From Arenibacter antarcticus (lineage in GTDB: Bacteria > Bacteroidota > Bacteroidia > Flavobacteriales > Flavobacteriaceae): a stretch of 64,000 nucleotides of DNA. The position numbers were made by a program, and so were the translations under genes. The DNA lies in the NCBI RefSeq assembly GCF_041320605.1, contig NZ_CP166679.1, positions 3,954,001-4,018,000 of the forward strand. The letters are read 5' to 3'. Shown here piece by piece: positions 1-9,031 of the stretch (positions are counted from its first letter, which is position 1; each line of letters opens with the position of its first letter). The notes under the pieces are model-generated. The model was not told where the DNA came from. It ran no database searches and worked only from the letters and a program-made list of their open reading frames with translations.

Positions 1-1
1 A

Positions 2-781
2 ATACCTGAAAAGCCTGCCCTAGAAAAACGACCAAAAGCGGCCATTTTAAGGGAAAAGGGTAGTAATTCTGAACGAGAAATGGCAAACGCCATGTTTTTA
101 GCCGGATTTGATGTTAAGGACGTCCACATGACGGACCTAATATCAGGAAGGGAAACCTTGGAGGATATTCAGTTTATAGGTGCTGTAGGCGGATTCTCTA
201 ATTCGGATGTACTAGGAAGCGCTAAAGGTTGGGCAGGAGCATTTAAGTATAATGAAAAGGCCAATAAGGCCCTGAAAAATTTCTTTGATAGACCCGATAC
301 GCTTTCCGTGGGAATTTGTAATGGTTGCCAATTGTTTATGGAGTTAGAGCTAATTAACCCTGAACACTCGGAACATGGAAAACTCACCTATAACAATTCC
401 AAAAAGCACGAAAGCGGATTTACCTCAGTGAAGATCCAGAAAAACAATTCGGTGATGCTTTCCTCCTTGGAAGGTGCAAATCTTGGGGTTTGGATTTCCC
501 ACGGAGAAGGTAAATTTAGATTACCACTATCTCAGGAAAATTATCAAATCGTAGCTAATTACGGTTATGAAGGATACCCAGCAAACCCCAATGGAAGTAA
601 TTACAATACTGCCATGATGTGTGATAAAACAGGGCGACATTTAGTAACTATGCCCCATATAGAACGTTCTATATTCCAATGGAACTGGCCACATTACCCT
701 AAGGATAGAAAAGATGAAGTTTCTCCTTGGTTAGAAGCATTCGTCAACGCTAGAAAATGGATCGAAAATAACGGGAAGTAA
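2..781 (+). CDS. purL: Phosphoribosylformylglycinamidine synthase, C-terminal part (partial)
   Basis: C-terminal glutaminase domain of long-form PurL, which makes FGAM from FGAR, glutamine and ATP in purine synthesis. The reading frame is open from base 2, so the gene starts outside the window. Visible: the class I amidotransferase nucleophile motif GICNGCQ (Cys codon at 317-319) and the late His-Glu pair in MPHIERSIFQWNWP near the end. The frame begins with the typical KAAILREKGSN strand that opens the amidotransferase domain. The C terminus looks complete, and a hairpin terminator follows. Confidence 0.95.
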   Translation: MPEKPALEKRPKAAILREKGSNSEREMANAMFLAGFDVKDVHMTDLISGRETLEDIQFIGAVGGFSNSDVLGSAKGWAGAFKYNEKANKALKNFFDRPDTLSVGICNGCQLFMELELINPEHSEHGKLTYNNSKKHESGFTSVKIQKNNSVMLSSLEGANLGVWISHGEGKFRLPLSQENYQIVANYGYEGYPANPNGSNYNTAMMCDKTGRHLVTMPHIERSIFQWNWPHYPKDRKDEVSPWLEAFVNARKWIENNGK

Positions 782-812
782 AATTTCTAATTTAGTGATT
801 TAATTTAAATTA

Positions 813-841
813 CCCCGTTGGTACATACCTTCGGGGTTTTT
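813..841. terminator. Rho-independent terminator after purL
   Basis: CCCCG stem, 14-nt loop, CGGGG, then five T, 31 bp after the purL stop. It lies between convergent genes, but the T run favours the plus strand. Confidence 0.7.
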
Positions 842-854
842 GGAAAGCACCTTA

Positions 855-1964
855 TTATTTTTTAGAATAATCTGCATAAATAGCTTTTTTAAATGCTACC
901 CAATGTTCCGGTTTCATTCGCTCTGGAGTAAACAGGCAAATTCCGGAAGCACCGTTTTCCATAGAACCTCTTATGGCTGTTTCTATCTCCGAAGGCAATA
1001 AACCGTGATTTTCAGGGTCGTTTTCCGCTGTTTTATTCTCTGGATTGGGACAGATAAACAATCCGCTATAAATAGGCTTTTGATTGTTTACGGCTGCCAC
1101 CTCTTCCTTAGTTATCTCCCCTACCCATTCTGGCCCTTTTAGGTAAAAGTCATTGTAATTCATGGGGTATACAGCATCTAAATCCCATTTATCCCATTCT
1201 TGTCTAACCAATTTTTTGGAAATACTGGGTCCTGGGAAAACGGCTGCATTTAGTTTTTTTCCTTTTTCGTGCACTACTTTTGCGATACCGTTTACGACAT
1301 CCGTAATTAAATTGTATCTAAACTGTTTCCATTCTTCTACCTGCGATGGGTCTTCCACTTCCCTAATGTCAATTCCCGACTTTTCCTTGAAACCAGCAAC
1401 ACAGTCGTCACAATAACAATAATCAGCCTCCGGGTATTCCTCATCCATTACTAAACCGTATTTATCCCAAAGTCCCTCTGCTAAAATAACATCGGGAAAC
1501 CGGATATAGTCCAAATGGATACCGTCTACTTCATCTACCGAGGCAATATTTCCATATAATTCGGCCAAAAATTGATGGGTCCCCTCTTTATTAGGACATA
1601 GGAATTTATAATAAGGAACATAGGTAGGTTTGTCAAATGCAGACTCCCCATTCCTATTAATTGCGTAAAGTTCTGGCGACAACTTAGGATTTTCCCCTTG
1701 TACCATTGTCGGTACCCAGGTGTGGAATTCTAGTCCAGCTTCCTTGACCAATTTCCCTACCCTTTTATAAGTTTTGGGGTCCTGCCCCCCGTTGTACATT
1801 AATCCGTCTATACCTTTTTCCTTATAATCCTTAAAGGTATCCAATAATTCCCGATCGGTAGCTTCACCAGGCCCTCCAGTCCATGCATAGACAGGGATCT
1901 TTGATTTTTCCGCACAAGAATACAGGTTAAAAATAATGATAAGGGCAACAACTAACTTTTTCAT
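855..1964 (-). CDS. Glycoside-hydrolase-like (GHL10-type) lipoprotein
   Basis: 369-aa protein with a lipoprotein signal peptide (basic MKK, hydrophobic core, cysteine in LYSCAEK), so probably exported and lipid-anchored. The body resembles TIM-barrel families annotated as family 10 glycosylhydrolase or GHL10: YAWTGGP at the start of the barrel, DGIHLDYIRFPD in the middle (acidic residues where such enzymes carry catalytic ones) and DAVYPMNYNDF later. A CYCDDC cluster near residue 185 could bind metal. Substrate cannot be told from sequence. Convergent with purL; a long AT-rich gap lies upstream. Confidence 0.75.
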   Translation of the reverse strand: MKKLVVALIIIFNLYSCAEKSKIPVYAWTGGPGEATDRELLDTFKDYKEKGIDGLMYNGGQDPKTYKRVGKLVKEAGLEFHTWVPTMVQGENPKLSPELYAINRNGESAFDKPTYVPYYKFLCPNKEGTHQFLAELYGNIASVDEVDGIHLDYIRFPDVILAEGLWDKYGLVMDEEYPEADYCYCDDCVAGFKEKSGIDIREVEDPSQVEEWKQFRYNLITDVVNGIAKVVHEKGKKLNAAVFPGPSISKKLVRQEWDKWDLDAVYPMNYNDFYLKGPEWVGEITKEEVAAVNNQKPIYSGLFICPNPENKTAENDPENHGLLPSEIETAIRGSMENGASGICLFTPERMKPEHWVAFKKAIYADYSKK

Positions 1965-2480
1965 TCGTTTGATTTAAAAGATTTATTAATGGCTTGTTCT
2001 TTTGCGCCTAAAATTAAAACAAAACACTAGTATCCAATGGATATCTTTCGATTTTTATACGCCCTAAGATTCCTTTTCGGAAATTAACTTAATAGATCAT
2101 ATCCTAGTATGATAACCATTCCGAGAACATGAACAAAATAAATTTATTTTTTAAGATTTGATTTTAATTATCAATTATTTTAGTACTATTGGCTTGTGAA
2201 TATGTGCATCTTTATTCCCTTATCAACCTTGTCCCTATTTCCTATGACTGAATAAATTCATTAAAAATAAATCCTAAAAATAAAATAGCCACTAATAATA
2301 CATTAAAAATAACCAATAGACGTGAATACAGTATCTTACCCAAAAGGATACAATATCTAATTTTTGAAAATTCGACAATAAAAATGTAAATTCATCAATT
2401 AAATAAATTCAATTATACGAATGTCATTTTATTATACCGTTACGTTTTCTTAATTTGCCGTTACCAATATCGAATAAAAT
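1965..2480. other. AT-rich intergenic region between divergent genes
   Basis: 516 bp without a convincing ORF, separating the lipoprotein gene (minus) from the acyl-CoA ligase (plus). It should hold both promoters. No clear TAnnTTTG box was found; TTAATTTG near 2449-2456 is one base off the -7 consensus and suitably placed for the ligase. No repeat or structured RNA recognised. Confidence 0.5.
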
Positions 2481-4253
2481 ATGCAAGACATTACCCGCCT
2501 TTTTGATTTTCCTTACTATCAATTGGAAAAATTCAACTTAAAAAAATCATTGGTAACCAAGTATAATGGAGAGTGGGTTGCCACCTCTTCTCAGGAATAT
2601 GTGGACAAAGCAAATCAAACTAGTCGCGCATTACTGCGATTAGGGGTTAAACCAAATGATAAGATTGCTGTGATATCCATGACCAATAGAACGGAGTGGA
2701 ACATTATGGACATTGGGATACTTCAATTAGGGGCCCAAAATGTCCCTATATATCCTACCATTTCCGAGTGTGATTATGAATATGTCCTCAATCATTCAGA
2801 GGCTATTTATTGTTTTGTCTCTTGCCAGGAGGTTTACAATAAGGTAGAGGCAGTACGAAAAAATACACCCCATTTAAAGGAAGTGTTTTCTTTTGATCAA
2901 TTGGACAATTGTAAAAATTGGAACGAAATTTTGTCCATGGGCGAAGACACCTCCAATCAAGAAGAGGTAGAAGCACATAAAAAAGCGGTAAAGGCCCACG
3001 ATCTAGCTACTTTGATTTATACTTCTGGAACCACTGGAAAACCAAAAGGTGTTATGTTGTCACATGATAATGTGGTGAGCAATGCGTTGGAAAGTTCAAA
3101 AAGGTTTCCTATTGTGGATGGAGATACGAATGGATTGAGTTTCTTGCCGGTATGCCATATATATGAACGCATGATCATCTATCTCTACCAGTATAGAGGA
3201 GTCTCCATTCACTATGCAGAATCTATGGATAAGATCAGCGATAATATAAAGGAGGTTGCCCCCCATGTTATGACGGCAGTTCCAAGAGTATTAGAAAAAG
3301 TATACGACTCTATTATTGCAAAAGGAGCAGCCCTGACCGGAATAAAAAAAATGTTGTTCTTCTGGGCGGTGGATATTGGCTTGAAATATGAGCCGTATGG
3401 AGAAAATGGATGGTGGTACGAATGGCAATTGGGAGTGGCTCGTAAACTTATTTTTAGTAAATGGAAGGCGGGATTGGGTGGTAATATAAGTCTTATAGCC
3501 TCCGGTAGTGCCGCATTACAACCTAGACTGGCAAGAGTATTTAATGCAGCGGAGATGGGTCTTATGGAGGGTTACGGACTTACTGAAACCTCGCCAGTAG
3601 TTTCTGTGAACGATTTTCGTGACGGCGGATTTAGAATTGGTACAGTAGGCAAGTTGCTAGACCGTACTGAAGTGAAAATAGCCGAAGATGGAGAAATCTG
3701 TGTTAAGGGACCCCAAGTTATGATGGGATATTTTAAGGATGAAGAAAAAACGGCCGAGGTTTTAGTGGACGGGTATTTTCAAACTGGAGATATAGGCGAA
3801 ATAGATTCGGACGGATTCCTGAAGATTACGGATAGAAAGAAGGAGATGTTTAAAACCTCCGGCGGTAAATATGTGGCCCCTCAATTACTGGAAAACCGAT
3901 TTAAACAATCCAGATTTATAGAACAAATAATGGTTGTTGGGGAAGGTGAAAAAATGCCTGCTGCCCTAATTCAACCCGATTTCAACTTTTTACGTGATTG
4001 GGCGAAAATACACAATATTGAAGTGGGCGACGATAAGGATATTGTCACCAATGAAAAAGTGTTGGCACGGTACCAAGAGGAGGTTGATATTGCCAATGAG
4101 AATTTCGCAAAATGGGAAAAAGTAAAGCAATTTAGATTAACTCCAGATGCTTGGAGTATAGAGGAAGGGCATTTAACCCCAACCCTAAAACTGAAAAGAA
4201 AAATTATTAAAGAGAAGTACAAAATTCTTTACAATGATATATACGGGCATTAA
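2481..4253 (+). CDS. fadD: Long-chain fatty-acid-CoA ligase (AMP-binding)
   Basis: 590-aa ATP-dependent acyl-CoA synthetase of the long-chain (FadD15/ACSL) type, which activates fatty acids for beta-oxidation or lipid synthesis. Visible: P-loop YTSGTTGKPKG near residue 180, EGYGLTETSP near 365, the TGDIGEID adenylate motif near 430 and DRKKEMFKTSGGKYVAP with the hinge and C-terminal catalytic lysine region. Length fits the family. ATG at 2481 is the first in-frame start. It has its own terminator but sits directly before the MarR/beta-oxidation cluster, so a shared role in fatty-acid use is likely. Confidence 0.9.
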   Translation: MQDITRLFDFPYYQLEKFNLKKSLVTKYNGEWVATSSQEYVDKANQTSRALLRLGVKPNDKIAVISMTNRTEWNIMDIGILQLGAQNVPIYPTISECDYEYVLNHSEAIYCFVSCQEVYNKVEAVRKNTPHLKEVFSFDQLDNCKNWNEILSMGEDTSNQEEVEAHKKAVKAHDLATLIYTSGTTGKPKGVMLSHDNVVSNALESSKRFPIVDGDTNGLSFLPVCHIYERMIIYLYQYRGVSIHYAESMDKISDNIKEVAPHVMTAVPRVLEKVYDSIIAKGAALTGIKKMLFFWAVDIGLKYEPYGENGWWYEWQLGVARKLIFSKWKAGLGGNISLIASGSAALQPRLARVFNAAEMGLMEGYGLTETSPVVSVNDFRDGGFRIGTVGKLLDRTEVKIAEDGEICVKGPQVMMGYFKDEEKTAEVLVDGYFQTGDIGEIDSDGFLKITDRKKEMFKTSGGKYVAPQLLENRFKQSRFIEQIMVVGEGEKMPAALIQPDFNFLRDWAKIHNIEVGDDKDIVTNEKVLARYQEEVDIANENFAKWEKVKQFRLTPDAWSIEEGHLTPTLKLKRKIIKEKYKILYNDIYGH

Positions 4254-4279
4254 AAACAGCCCGCTACCTAATAACAATC

Positions 4280-4309
4280 AGCTCCTTATAAAAATAAGGG
4301 GCTTTTTTT
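4280..4309 (+). terminator. Terminator after the acyl-CoA ligase gene
   Basis: Imperfect stem (AGCTCCTTAT with ATAAGGGGCT, A-rich loop) followed by seven T. It separates the ligase transcript from the marR-led operon. Confidence 0.75.
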
Positions 4310-4327
4310 ATCCCTAATATTTTTTAC

Positions 4328-4357
4328 AAAATTTATTATGCATGCATAATAAATTTT
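4328..4357. promoter_or_regulatory. 30-bp perfect palindrome, probable MarR operator
   Basis: The half-site AAAATTTATTATGCA is followed directly by its exact reverse complement, centred between 4342 and 4343. It ends 3 bp before a perfect TAnnTTTG -7 box and covers the -33 position, 30 bp before the marR start codon. MarR proteins are dimers that bind palindromes and usually repress their own operon, so this is the likely autoregulatory operator. Confidence 0.8.
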
Positions 4358-4359
4358 CC

Positions 4360-4367
4360 TATCTTTG
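4360..4367 (+). promoter_or_regulatory. Bacteroidetes -7 box of the marR/fad operon
   Basis: TATCTTTG matches the Bacteroidetes primary-sigma -7 consensus TAnnTTTG exactly. Transcription would start near 4374, giving a leader of about 13 nt before the ATG at 4387. The usual -33 element would fall inside the palindrome. Confidence 0.65.
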
Positions 4368-4386
4368 GAATTCTGGTTCCAAATAA

Positions 4387-4839
4387 ATGAAAGATATAAC
4401 AATAGATTATGCGTTACGTGCCACTTGGCAAGCAGTAACAAAAATGTATAACGAAGAGGCTAAAAAGTTTGAAAGCACCATGGCCGTCGGATTTACATTG
4501 CTGAGCATAGACCCCAAGACGGGAACCCCTTCCACTGCTTTAGGGCCTAAAATGGGAATGGAGGCCACCAGTTTGTCCAGAATTTTAAAAAGCATGGAAC
4601 AAAAAGGGTTAATAGTACGCAAACCTAATCCTAATGATGGTAGGGGCGTATTGATACATTTGACCGCTTTTGGACTTGAAAAAAGAGACGACTCCAAAGC
4701 GGTAGTGCTTCGCTTTAACGAAACAGTAAGGTCACATGTTTCCGAAGAGCAATTAAATTCCTTTTTTGAGGTTGCTGAGCTGATTAACCACTTGGTTACC
4801 GAAAAGAAAATTTACAATAAAAAGACCATAACTAATTAA
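4387..4839 (+). CDS. MarR-family transcriptional regulator
   Basis: 150-aa winged-helix DNA-binding protein. Recognition-helix region LGPKMGMEATSLSRILKSME (about residues 57-76) and wing with NPNDGRG (80-86) are typical of MarR. Dimerisation helices occupy both ends. First gene of an apparent operon with beta-oxidation enzymes (12 bp to the next start), so it probably represses them until an acyl-CoA or related ligand binds; the ligand is inferred from context only. The operator palindrome lies immediately upstream. Confidence 0.9.
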   Translation: MKDITIDYALRATWQAVTKMYNEEAKKFESTMAVGFTLLSIDPKTGTPSTALGPKMGMEATSLSRILKSMEQKGLIVRKPNPNDGRGVLIHLTAFGLEKRDDSKAVVLRFNETVRSHVSEEQLNSFFEVAELINHLVTEKKIYNKKTITN

Positions 4840-4851
4840 TATTTATTATTG

Positions 4852-7257
4852 ATGAACAAACATATTAAAAAGGTAGCGGTAATTGGCTCCGGCATCATGG
4901 GAAGCGGTATAGCATGCCACTTTGCCAATATTGGCGTAGAAGTATTATTGTTGGATATTGTACCAAGGGAACTTACTGAAAAAGAGAAAGCCAGTGGACT
5001 AACCTTAAAGGATAAGGTAGTGCGCAATAGATTGGTGAACGACTCCCTTATGGCGGCTCTTAAATCCAAGCCCTCCCCTATTTATCATCAAAAGTTTGCC
5101 CAGCGTATTAGCACCGGGAATCTTGAGGATGACATTGCAAAAGTTAGTGAGGTAGACTGGATCATTGAGGTGGTCGTAGAGCGCTTGGATGTAAAGAAAA
5201 TGGTGTTCGATAATTTGGAGAAATACAGAAAACCAGGGACTTTAATCACCTCTAATACTTCCGGTATTCCGATAAAATTTATGAGTGAAGGAAGAAGTGA
5301 GGATTTCCAGAAACATTTCTGTGGGACCCACTTTTTTAATCCTGCTAGATACTTAAAATTATTTGAAATTATCCCTGGACCAAAGACATCTCCGGAAGTC
5401 TTGGAATTCCTAAATGGATATGGTGAACAGTTTTTGGGTAAAACCTCGGTGGTAGCCAAGGATACCCCCGCTTTTATAGGAAACCGTGTGGGTATATTTG
5501 GGATACAAAGCCTATTCCATATGGTTAAGGAGATGGGACTTACCGTTGAAGAAGTTGATAAACTAACGGGACCAGTGATTGGAAGGCCAAAATCTGCCAC
5601 TTTCCGAACTGTGGATGTTGTGGGGCTAGATACCTTGGTGCATGTTGCCAATGGTATTAATGAGAACTGCCCAAGTGATGAACGACATGAGGTATTCCAA
5701 CTACCGAACTTCATCAATACCATGATGGAAAACAAGTGGTTGGGAAGTAAAACAGGACAAGGGTTTTACAAAAAGATAAAAAATGCAGATGGCTCCAGTG
5801 AGATAATGACCTTGGATCTAAATACTCTGGAGTATAGGGCCAATAAAAGAGCAAGTTTTGCCACTTTAGAGCTTACAAAAACTATAGATAAGGTAATGGA
5901 CCGATATAAGGTTCTGGTTGGAGGAAAAGATAAGGCCGGGGAATTTTACAGAAAAAGCTTCGCTGCCCTTTTTGCCTATGTATCCAACCGTATCCCAGAG
6001 ATATCCGACGATCTCTATAAAATTGATGATGCCATGAAGGCTGGTTTTGGATGGGAACACGGACCTTTTCAGATTTGGGATGCCATTGGGGTCCAAGCAG
6101 GAATGGAATTGATAGAGAAAGAAGGTTTGAAAGCTGCCCCATGGGTTTCGGAAATGTTTGCAACAGAAAATAAATCGTTTTACAGCGTTAAGGATGGAGC
6201 TACTTATTTTTACAACATCCCGACTAAAAAAATAGAGAAAATTCCAGGACAGGATGCCTTTATAATCTTGGATAACATTCGTAAGACCAAAGAGGTATTT
6301 AAAAACAGCGGTGTTGTTGTCGAGGATTTAGGAGATGGAATTTTAAATGTGGAATTCCAATCCAAGATGAATACCATTGGTGGCGATGTGCTGGCTGGGC
6401 TGAACAAGGCAATTGATTTGGCCGAAAAAGATTTTCAAGGTTTGGTCGTAGGTAACCAAGCTCCTAATTTCTCGGTTGGAGCCAATATTGGCATGATCTT
6501 TATGATGGCCGTAGAACAGGAATACGATGAGCTAAACATGGCCATTAAAATGTTCCAGGACACTATGATGCGTATGCGCTATTCTGCAATTCCAACTGTT
6601 TCGGCACCTCATGGGATGACTTTGGGTGGAGGATGCGAGCTTTCACTGCATGCAGACATGGTAGTTGCTGCGGCAGAAACCTATATTGGGCTTGTGGAAT
6701 TTGGTGTAGGTGTTATTCCAGGTGGTGGCGGCTCTAAAGAATTTGCCTTACGTGCCCAGGATACCTTTAAGAAAAATGATGTAGAGCTCAATGTTCTCCA
6801 AGAATATTTCCTCACTATAGGAATGGCTAAGGTTTCTACTTCTGCCTATGAAGCCTATGACTTGGGAATTTTACAACACGGTAAGGATATTGTTGTGGTC
6901 AATAAAGACCGACAAATAGCTACTGCCAAAGCGCATGCCAAGTTAATGGCCGAAGCCGGATATACCCAACCCATAAGGCGACAAGATATAAAAGTACTTG
7001 GAAAACAGGCACTTGGAATGTTCTTAGTAGGGACCGATGCCATGGAAGACAGTAATTACATAAGTGAACACGATAAAAAAATCGCCAATAAACTGGCCTA
7101 TGTTATGGCAGGGGGAGATTTATCTGAACCTACCCTGGTAACTGAACAGTATTTATTGGATTTGGAAAGGGAAGCCTTCCTGTCGCTTTGTACGGAAAGA
7201 AAAACCTTGGAAAGGATTCAGCATATGCTGAAGACTGGGAAGCCGTTGAGAAACTAA
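4852..7257 (+). CDS. 3-hydroxyacyl-CoA dehydrogenase/enoyl-CoA hydratase fusion
   Basis: 801-aa bifunctional beta-oxidation enzyme. The N-terminal dehydrogenase half begins with the NAD-binding GSGIMGSGIA (residues 12-21) and has GTHFFNPARYLKLFEI and the C-terminal dehydrogenase domain. The C-terminal hydratase/isomerase half has GMTLGGGCELSLHAD and GVGVIPGGGGSKEF, the oxyanion-hole and catalytic region. Domain order is the reverse of E. coli FadB. ATG at 4852 is preferred over TTG at 4849, which would add one residue. It follows marR by 12 bp; the thiolase is next but separated by an inserted small element. Confidence 0.92.
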   Translation: MNKHIKKVAVIGSGIMGSGIACHFANIGVEVLLLDIVPRELTEKEKASGLTLKDKVVRNRLVNDSLMAALKSKPSPIYHQKFAQRISTGNLEDDIAKVSEVDWIIEVVVERLDVKKMVFDNLEKYRKPGTLITSNTSGIPIKFMSEGRSEDFQKHFCGTHFFNPARYLKLFEIIPGPKTSPEVLEFLNGYGEQFLGKTSVVAKDTPAFIGNRVGIFGIQSLFHMVKEMGLTVEEVDKLTGPVIGRPKSATFRTVDVVGLDTLVHVANGINENCPSDERHEVFQLPNFINTMMENKWLGSKTGQGFYKKIKNADGSSEIMTLDLNTLEYRANKRASFATLELTKTIDKVMDRYKVLVGGKDKAGEFYRKSFAALFAYVSNRIPEISDDLYKIDDAMKAGFGWEHGPFQIWDAIGVQAGMELIEKEGLKAAPWVSEMFATENKSFYSVKDGATYFYNIPTKKIEKIPGQDAFIILDNIRKTKEVFKNSGVVVEDLGDGILNVEFQSKMNTIGGDVLAGLNKAIDLAEKDFQGLVVGNQAPNFSVGANIGMIFMMAVEQEYDELNMAIKMFQDTMMRMRYSAIPTVSAPHGMTLGGGCELSLHADMVVAAAETYIGLVEFGVGVIPGGGGSKEFALRAQDTFKKNDVELNVLQEYFLTIGMAKVSTSAYEAYDLGILQHGKDIVVVNKDRQIATAKAHAKLMAEAGYTQPIRRQDIKVLGKQALGMFLVGTDAMEDSNYISEHDKKIANKLAYVMAGGDLSEPTLVTEQYLLDLEREAFLSLCTERKTLERIQHMLKTGKPLRN

Positions 7258-7261
7258 TTAT

Positions 7262-7296
7262 AGTACAAAGTATTAAGTACCAAGTATTAAGTAAAT
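7262..7296 (+). repeat. Left heptamer array of the four-helix-bundle element
   Basis: Five tandem 7-bp units of consensus AGTAYNA (the last degenerate), starting 5 bp after the upstream stop codon. The same unit occurs in inverted orientation at the other end of the element. Confidence 0.75.
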
Positions 7297-7320
7297 GGTA
7301 AAGAGATATAATAAGATTGT

Positions 7321-7677
7321 ATGCATCGATTTGAAGAATTAATAATTTGGCAAAAAGCGATGAATATAACTGAAGAGGTATATCTCTTATCCGCGGAATT
7401 TCCAAAAGAAGAGAAATTTGGATTAAAGAGCCAAATTAGAAGAAGTGCAGTTTCAATTGCATCAAATATTGCTGAGGGTGCCGGAAGGAATACAAATGGT
7501 GAATTTAGAAATTTTCTAAGTATGGCAAGTGGGTCTTCCGATGAATTGTATACTCAATTATTACTGGCTTATCGATTAAAATTGGTTCAACAGGAACGCG
7601 TGAAAAATATACTAACCAATGTTAAGGAAGTACAAAAAATGAATTATGCATTGATAAAATCACTCAAACAACAATAA
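7321..7677 (+). CDS. Four-helix-bundle (S23/23S rRNA IVS-type) protein
   Basis: 118-aa helical protein of the family annotated as four helix bundle protein or 23S rRNA intervening-sequence protein. Typical features: an opening LIIWQKAMNI helix, the signature RRSAVSIASNIAEGAGR (residues 40-56) and helical hairpins after it. The family is related to accessory proteins of diversity-generating retroelements and is basic, suggesting nucleic-acid contact; its function is not known. It interrupts the beta-oxidation operon and is bracketed by inverted heptamer arrays. ATG at 7321 fits the family start. Confidence 0.85.
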   Translation: MHRFEELIIWQKAMNITEEVYLLSAEFPKEEKFGLKSQIRRSAVSIASNIAEGAGRNTNGEFRNFLSMASGSSDELYTQLLLAYRLKLVQQERVKNILTNVKEVQKMNYALIKSLKQQ

Positions 7678-7696
7678 CTAACAATCAATAATAACC

Positions 7697-7728
7697 TACT
7701 TGGTACTTTGTACTAGGTACTTAATACT
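7697..7728 (-). repeat. Right heptamer array (inverted)
   Basis: Four full 7-bp units plus part of a fifth of AGTAYNA type on the minus strand (TNRTACT on plus), ending 7 bp before the thiolase ATG. Inverted counterpart of the array at 7262-7296. Confidence 0.75.
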
Positions 7729-7735
7729 CACATTC

Positions 7736-8926
7736 ATGAAAACAGCATATATAGTAAAAGCATATAGAACGGCAGTAGGTAAAGCACCAAAAGGGGTTTT
7801 CCGTTTTAAACGTACAGATGAATTGGCAGCGGAAACCATAGCATATATGATGAAGGAGTTGCCTCAATTGGATAAAAAACGAATAGATGATGTTATCGTT
7901 GGAAACGCAATGCCGGAAGGTTCACAGGGGCTAAATATGGCGCGATTGATCTCCTTGATGGGATTGGATATCGTGGACGTTCCAGGAGTAACCGTTAACA
8001 GATTCTGCGCCTCTGGAATAGAAACCATAGGGGTGGCTACCGCAAAGATCCAAGCTGGCATGGCCGACTGTATCATTGCAGGAGGTGCGGAAAGTATGAG
8101 TGCCGTACCCATGACCGGGTATAAAACCGAGCTCAATTACGATTTGGCGAAATCGGGTCACGAAGATTACTACTGGGGTATGGGAAATACTGCAGAAGCG
8201 GTTGCCAAGCAATTTAAGGTATCTAGGGAAGATCAGGACGAATTTGCCTACCATTCTCATATGAAAGCCCTAAAGGCACAGGCAGAAGACCGTTTTCAAA
8301 GTCAGATCGTACCTATAGCTATTGAGCAGATATATGTGGATGAAAATGGAAAAAAAGCCACCAAAAATTATACCGTTACCAAAGATGAAGGTCCACGTAA
8401 GGGTACTAGTTTGGAAGCCTTGGCCAAACTACGTCCGGTGTTTGCTGCTGGAGGTAGCGTTACTGCAGGGAATTCTTCACAAATGAGCGATGGCGCAGCC
8501 TTTGTTATGGTGATGAGCGAAGAAATGGTTAAGGAATTAAACCTAGAGCCCATTGCCAGACTAGTAAATTACGCTGCAGCTGGGGTAGAACCACGGATTA
8601 TGGGAATTGGACCTGTAAAGGCCATTCCAAAAGCCCTTAAGCAAGCTGGATTGAAGCAAGAGGATGTAGAACTAATAGAGCTTAATGAAGCTTTTGCCTC
8701 GCAATCCATCGCAGTGATCAGAGAACTGAACCTTAATCCCGATATAGTAAATGTCAACGGAGGTGCAATAGCCTTAGGGCATCCATTAGGATGTACAGGC
8801 GCCAAGCTTTCCGTTCAATTATTCGACGAAATGCGAAAACGCAATATGAAGGGCAAGTATGGTATGGTCACCATGTGCGTTGGAACAGGTCAGGGAGCAG
8901 CAGGTATTTATGAGTTCCTGAACTAA
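7736..8926 (+). CDS. Acetyl-CoA acyltransferase (thiolase)
   Basis: 396-aa thiolase that cleaves 3-ketoacyl-CoA in the last step of beta-oxidation. Nucleophilic Cys91 lies in [10 protein letters not shown], the histidine in [16 protein letters not shown] and the second cysteine in [14 protein letters not shown] at 7736 is chosen because upstream in-frame codons from TTG 7700 lie inside the heptamer array and do not resemble thiolase; [16 protein letters not shown] is the normal N terminus. Acts with the upstream dehydrogenase/hydratase and the downstream acyl-CoA dehydrogenase. Confidence 0.93.
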   Translation: MKTAYIVKAYRTAVGKAPKGVFRFKRTDELAAETIAYMMKELPQLDKKRIDDVIVGNAMPEGSQGLNMARLISLMGLDIVDVPGVTVNRFCASGIETIGVATAKIQAGMADCIIAGGAESMSAVPMTGYKTELNYDLAKSGHEDYYWGMGNTAEAVAKQFKVSREDQDEFAYHSHMKALKAQAEDRFQSQIVPIAIEQIYVDENGKKATKNYTVTKDEGPRKGTSLEALAKLRPVFAAGGSVTAGNSSQMSDGAAFVMVMSEEMVKELNLEPIARLVNYAAAGVEPRIMGIGPVKAIPKALKQAGLKQEDVELIELNEAFASQSIAVIRELNLNPDIVNVNGGAIALGHPLGCTGAKLSVQLFDEMRKRNMKGKYGMVTMCVGTGQGAAGIYEFLN

Positions 8927-9031
8927 TAAGCTCATTTAAGCTATTATAGATCAACAGTATTATAATAAAAACGTTAAACTAAAAAATCCCCAATATACTT
9001 GCCTTTTAAGGAGCAGGATGGGAAAAGGCCT

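Larger units (their letters stand above)
7262..7728. mobile_element. Putative small element: four-helix-bundle gene between inverted heptamer arrays
   Basis: The 467 bp between the two arrays fill nearly all the gap between the fadB-like stop (7257) and the thiolase ATG (7736). Removing it would leave a normal operon spacing of about 12 bp. The arrays are inverted relative to each other, and only one ORF lies between them. That looks like insertion of a compact, possibly non-autonomous unit into an operon junction; mobility is inferred, and no transposase is present. Confidence 0.5.

Noticed and set aside
5882-6163. Antisense ORFs within the hydroxyacyl-CoA dehydrogenase gene
   Set aside because: Shadows of a strongly coding frame; no independent start, spacing or family resemblance.
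7700-7735. Upstream TTG start for the thiolase
   Set aside because: Those codons fall in the heptamer array; ATG 7736 gives the standard thiolase start.
8999-9031. Upstream TTG start for the acyl-CoA dehydrogenase
   Set aside because: The 11 extra residues do not fit the family; ATG 9032 gives the normal N terminus.
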